From contig JALNXP010000095.1 of the NCBI GenBank assembly GCA_023230285.1, forward strand, positions 1 through 8,598: DNA of 8,598 nucleotides, given 5' to 3'. Below, piece after piece: positions 7,605-8,598 of this stretch. Source of the DNA: Bacteroidales bacterium. GTDB lineage: Bacteria > Bacteroidota > Bacteroidia > Bacteroidales > BM520. The stretch's first letter is position 1. Each line of letters begins with the position of its first letter. The position numbers were made by a program, and so were the translations under genes. The notes below the pieces were generated by a model. It was given only the letters and a program-made list of their open reading frames with translations. It was not told where the DNA came from and ran no database searches.

Positions 7605-8192
7605 TTAATAATAGTCGCCATCGTCTTCGCCGTCCATCAAATCATTAAATTCATCTCTAAGTTCATCATCAATGCCGTATTCTTCATTTTCTTCAAGTTC
7701 ATCATCGTCATAAAAGTCAGTATTAGATGTGTTTTGTGCAAGTTCACCTTTTTTTAAGATGCAAACAGGATAGTCGTCGCTTTCGGTTTTAGTTACACCT
7801 ATACATTCTATGTAAAGCAGCACGGGAGATAGAAAATCATATTCATAGAGTAAATTCTGATGCTCTTTTTTTATGATGTCGCCTATCATAGTATCTTCCA
7901 TAACTTTAAGAGGCATGTTTTTATAATTTTCGTCCTCATCGTCATCATCAACATATTTACTATTCGGACGTTTAGGTTCTTCATCAATAGTCATGTCCAT
8001 CAAAGATATTTCGTTAAGTTTATTCCATGAACTGTCGCATTGATAAAAAGATGCAAGTTCATTGCCGTGTAGATTACAAACATCTACTATAAAATCGTGG
8101 AAATCAAGAAAAGATTGATCTCCGAGTATTTCGATTTCTCTTAGGAAATCGTCATTTTCTTCTGAGCTGATGCGAAAAATATACGCTTTCAT
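7605..8192 (-). CDS. Acidic protein resembling the pRiA4b ORF-3 (IS1096 TnpR-like) family, function unknown
   Basis: The function is not known. The 195-residue product opens with a short beta-strand start (KAYIFRISS, 2-10) and a stretch around 20-60 (FLDFHDFIVDVC, then ELASFYQCDSSW). A second conserved-looking block (LKVMEDTMIGDII, 95-107, with LLYEYDF at 114-120) resembles the pRiA4b ORF-3 domain (PF07929), in which a 'leyvYDfGD' strand is typical. Here the residues after YDF are LSP, so the match is divergent and from memory. A linker at 82-88 is almost all Asp/Glu. In the last 37 residues (159-195) 20 are Asp or Glu and one is Arg, suggesting a disordered, highly charged tail. There is no signal peptide or membrane segment, so it is probably cytoplasmic. 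It sits 25 bp after cca and 29 bp before miaA, consistent with one operon. The transposon-derived family name does not mean it is a mobile element. Confidence 0.82.
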   Translation of the reverse strand: MKAYIFRISSEENDDFLREIEILGDQSFLDFHDFIVDVCNLHGNELASFYQCDSSWNKLNEISLMDMTIDEEPKRPNSKYVDDDDEDENYKNMPLKVMEDTMIGDIIKKEHQNLLYEYDFLSPVLLYIECIGVTKTESDDYPVCILKKGELAQNTSNTDFYDDDELEENEEYGIDDELRDEFNDLMDGEDDGDYY

Positions 8193-8217
8193 TTGTTGAA
8201 TAAAAATTAGAAAATTA

Positions 8218-8598
8218 TCAATTTACATATTTAGGTTTTAAGCCAAGTTCGAGTCCTTTTTTGAGCATATATTCAAACGCATCATCAAAGGAATTATTGC
8301 ATTCACCATCAAGAATGGCATCTCTGACTGCGTTTTTGATAATGCCGACAGTCGGGGAGGGTTGAATATCAAAGGTTTCCATGACATGTTCGCCTGTTAT
8401 TGGCGGCTGCCATGTTCTAAGGAAGTCTTTTTCTTCTATCTCTATTAATTTTTGTCTTACAATTTTAAAATTTGCAAGATATTTTTTTACCTTTTGTTCA
8501 ATTCCGGAGGTGATGTCAGCTTCGCAAAGAAGCATAAGGTCATCAATGTCTTCGCCGGCATTGAAAAGTAATCTTCGAATAGCGGAATCTGTTACCAT
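8218..8598 (-). CDS. cca: CCA-adding tRNA nucleotidyltransferase, C-terminal part only (5' end beyond window)
   Basis: The enzyme adds or repairs the 3'-terminal CCA of tRNAs. Only the last 126 codons are present, and the frame is still open at the right edge. The ATG at 8598-8596 is therefore probably an internal methionine ([12 protein letters not shown]). The visible part is the helical C-terminal region seen in Bacteroidota enzymes of about 470 residues: [25 protein letters not shown] (approx. 6-30), [13 protein letters not shown] (46-58), [14 protein letters not shown] (63-76), and VRDAILDGE (90-98), ending in [10 protein letters not shown]. The nucleotidyltransferase head and the HD region would lie to the right, outside the window. 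The gene is upstream in the run containing the acidic protein and miaA, so the operon promoter is probably also outside. An assignment to a poly(A) polymerase-like paralogue cannot be excluded from the tail alone. Confidence 0.88.
   Translation of the reverse strand: MVTDSAIRRLLFNAGEDIDDLMLLCEADITSGIEQKVKKYLANFKIVRQKLIEIEEKDFLRTWQPPITGEHVMETFDIQPSPTVGIIKNAVRDAILDGECNNSFDDAFEYMLKKGLELGLKPKYVN

Noticed and set aside
7920..7960. Short cat/cgt repeats as a tandem repeat or CRISPR-like element
   Set aside because: They are runs of Asp and Glu codons in the acidic linker of the coding gene, with no spacer-like unique sequence.
7605..8192. A transposon or plasmid remnant, because of the IS1096/pRiA4b family name
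   Set aside because: There are no inverted repeats, transposase or target duplications, and the gene is tightly spaced within a housekeeping run.

Overview
The window looks like chromosomal housekeeping DNA from a member of the Bacteroidota, most likely Bacteroidales. It is AT-rich. Starts generally lack a Shine-Dalgarno sequence and sit in A-rich contexts, and the one substantial intergenic gap carries two TAnnTTTG boxes, the -7 element of Bacteroidota promoters. The THUMP methyltransferase, PriA, MiaA and CCA-enzyme tail all resemble the Bacteroidota versions of these families. This assignment is from recognition, not from a search.

Layout, left to right. Positions 1-1773 (minus) hold most of an archaeal-type gatE, the E subunit of the Glu-tRNA(Gln) amidotransferase; its C-terminus runs off the left edge. 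Positions 1774-1893 are a 120-bp divergent promoter region. Positions 1894-6641 (plus) are a tight three-gene run: an AI-2E family (UPF0118) membrane protein, a THUMP-domain RNA methyltransferase joined to it by a 4-bp ATGA overlap, and priA, the replication-restart helicase. Positions 6610-8598 (minus) are a second tight run, read as cca (tRNA nucleotidyltransferase, 3' part only), an acidic protein resembling the pRiA4b ORF-3 family, and miaA (tRNA dimethylallyltransferase). miaA and priA converge and overlap by 32 bp at their 3' ends.

The common theme is translation and tRNA maturation: tRNA-dependent amidation (GatE), CCA addition (Cca), A37 prenylation (MiaA) and probably rRNA base methylation (THUMP protein), with PriA and a transporter alongside. 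I see no mobile element, CRISPR array, RNA gene or phage-like cassette, and no convincing evidence of a new multi-gene system. The points most worth a second look are a canonical-looking GatE in a bacterium, its short-spaced divergent promoter with a possible leader ORF, and the uncharacterised acidic protein between two tRNA-processing genes.
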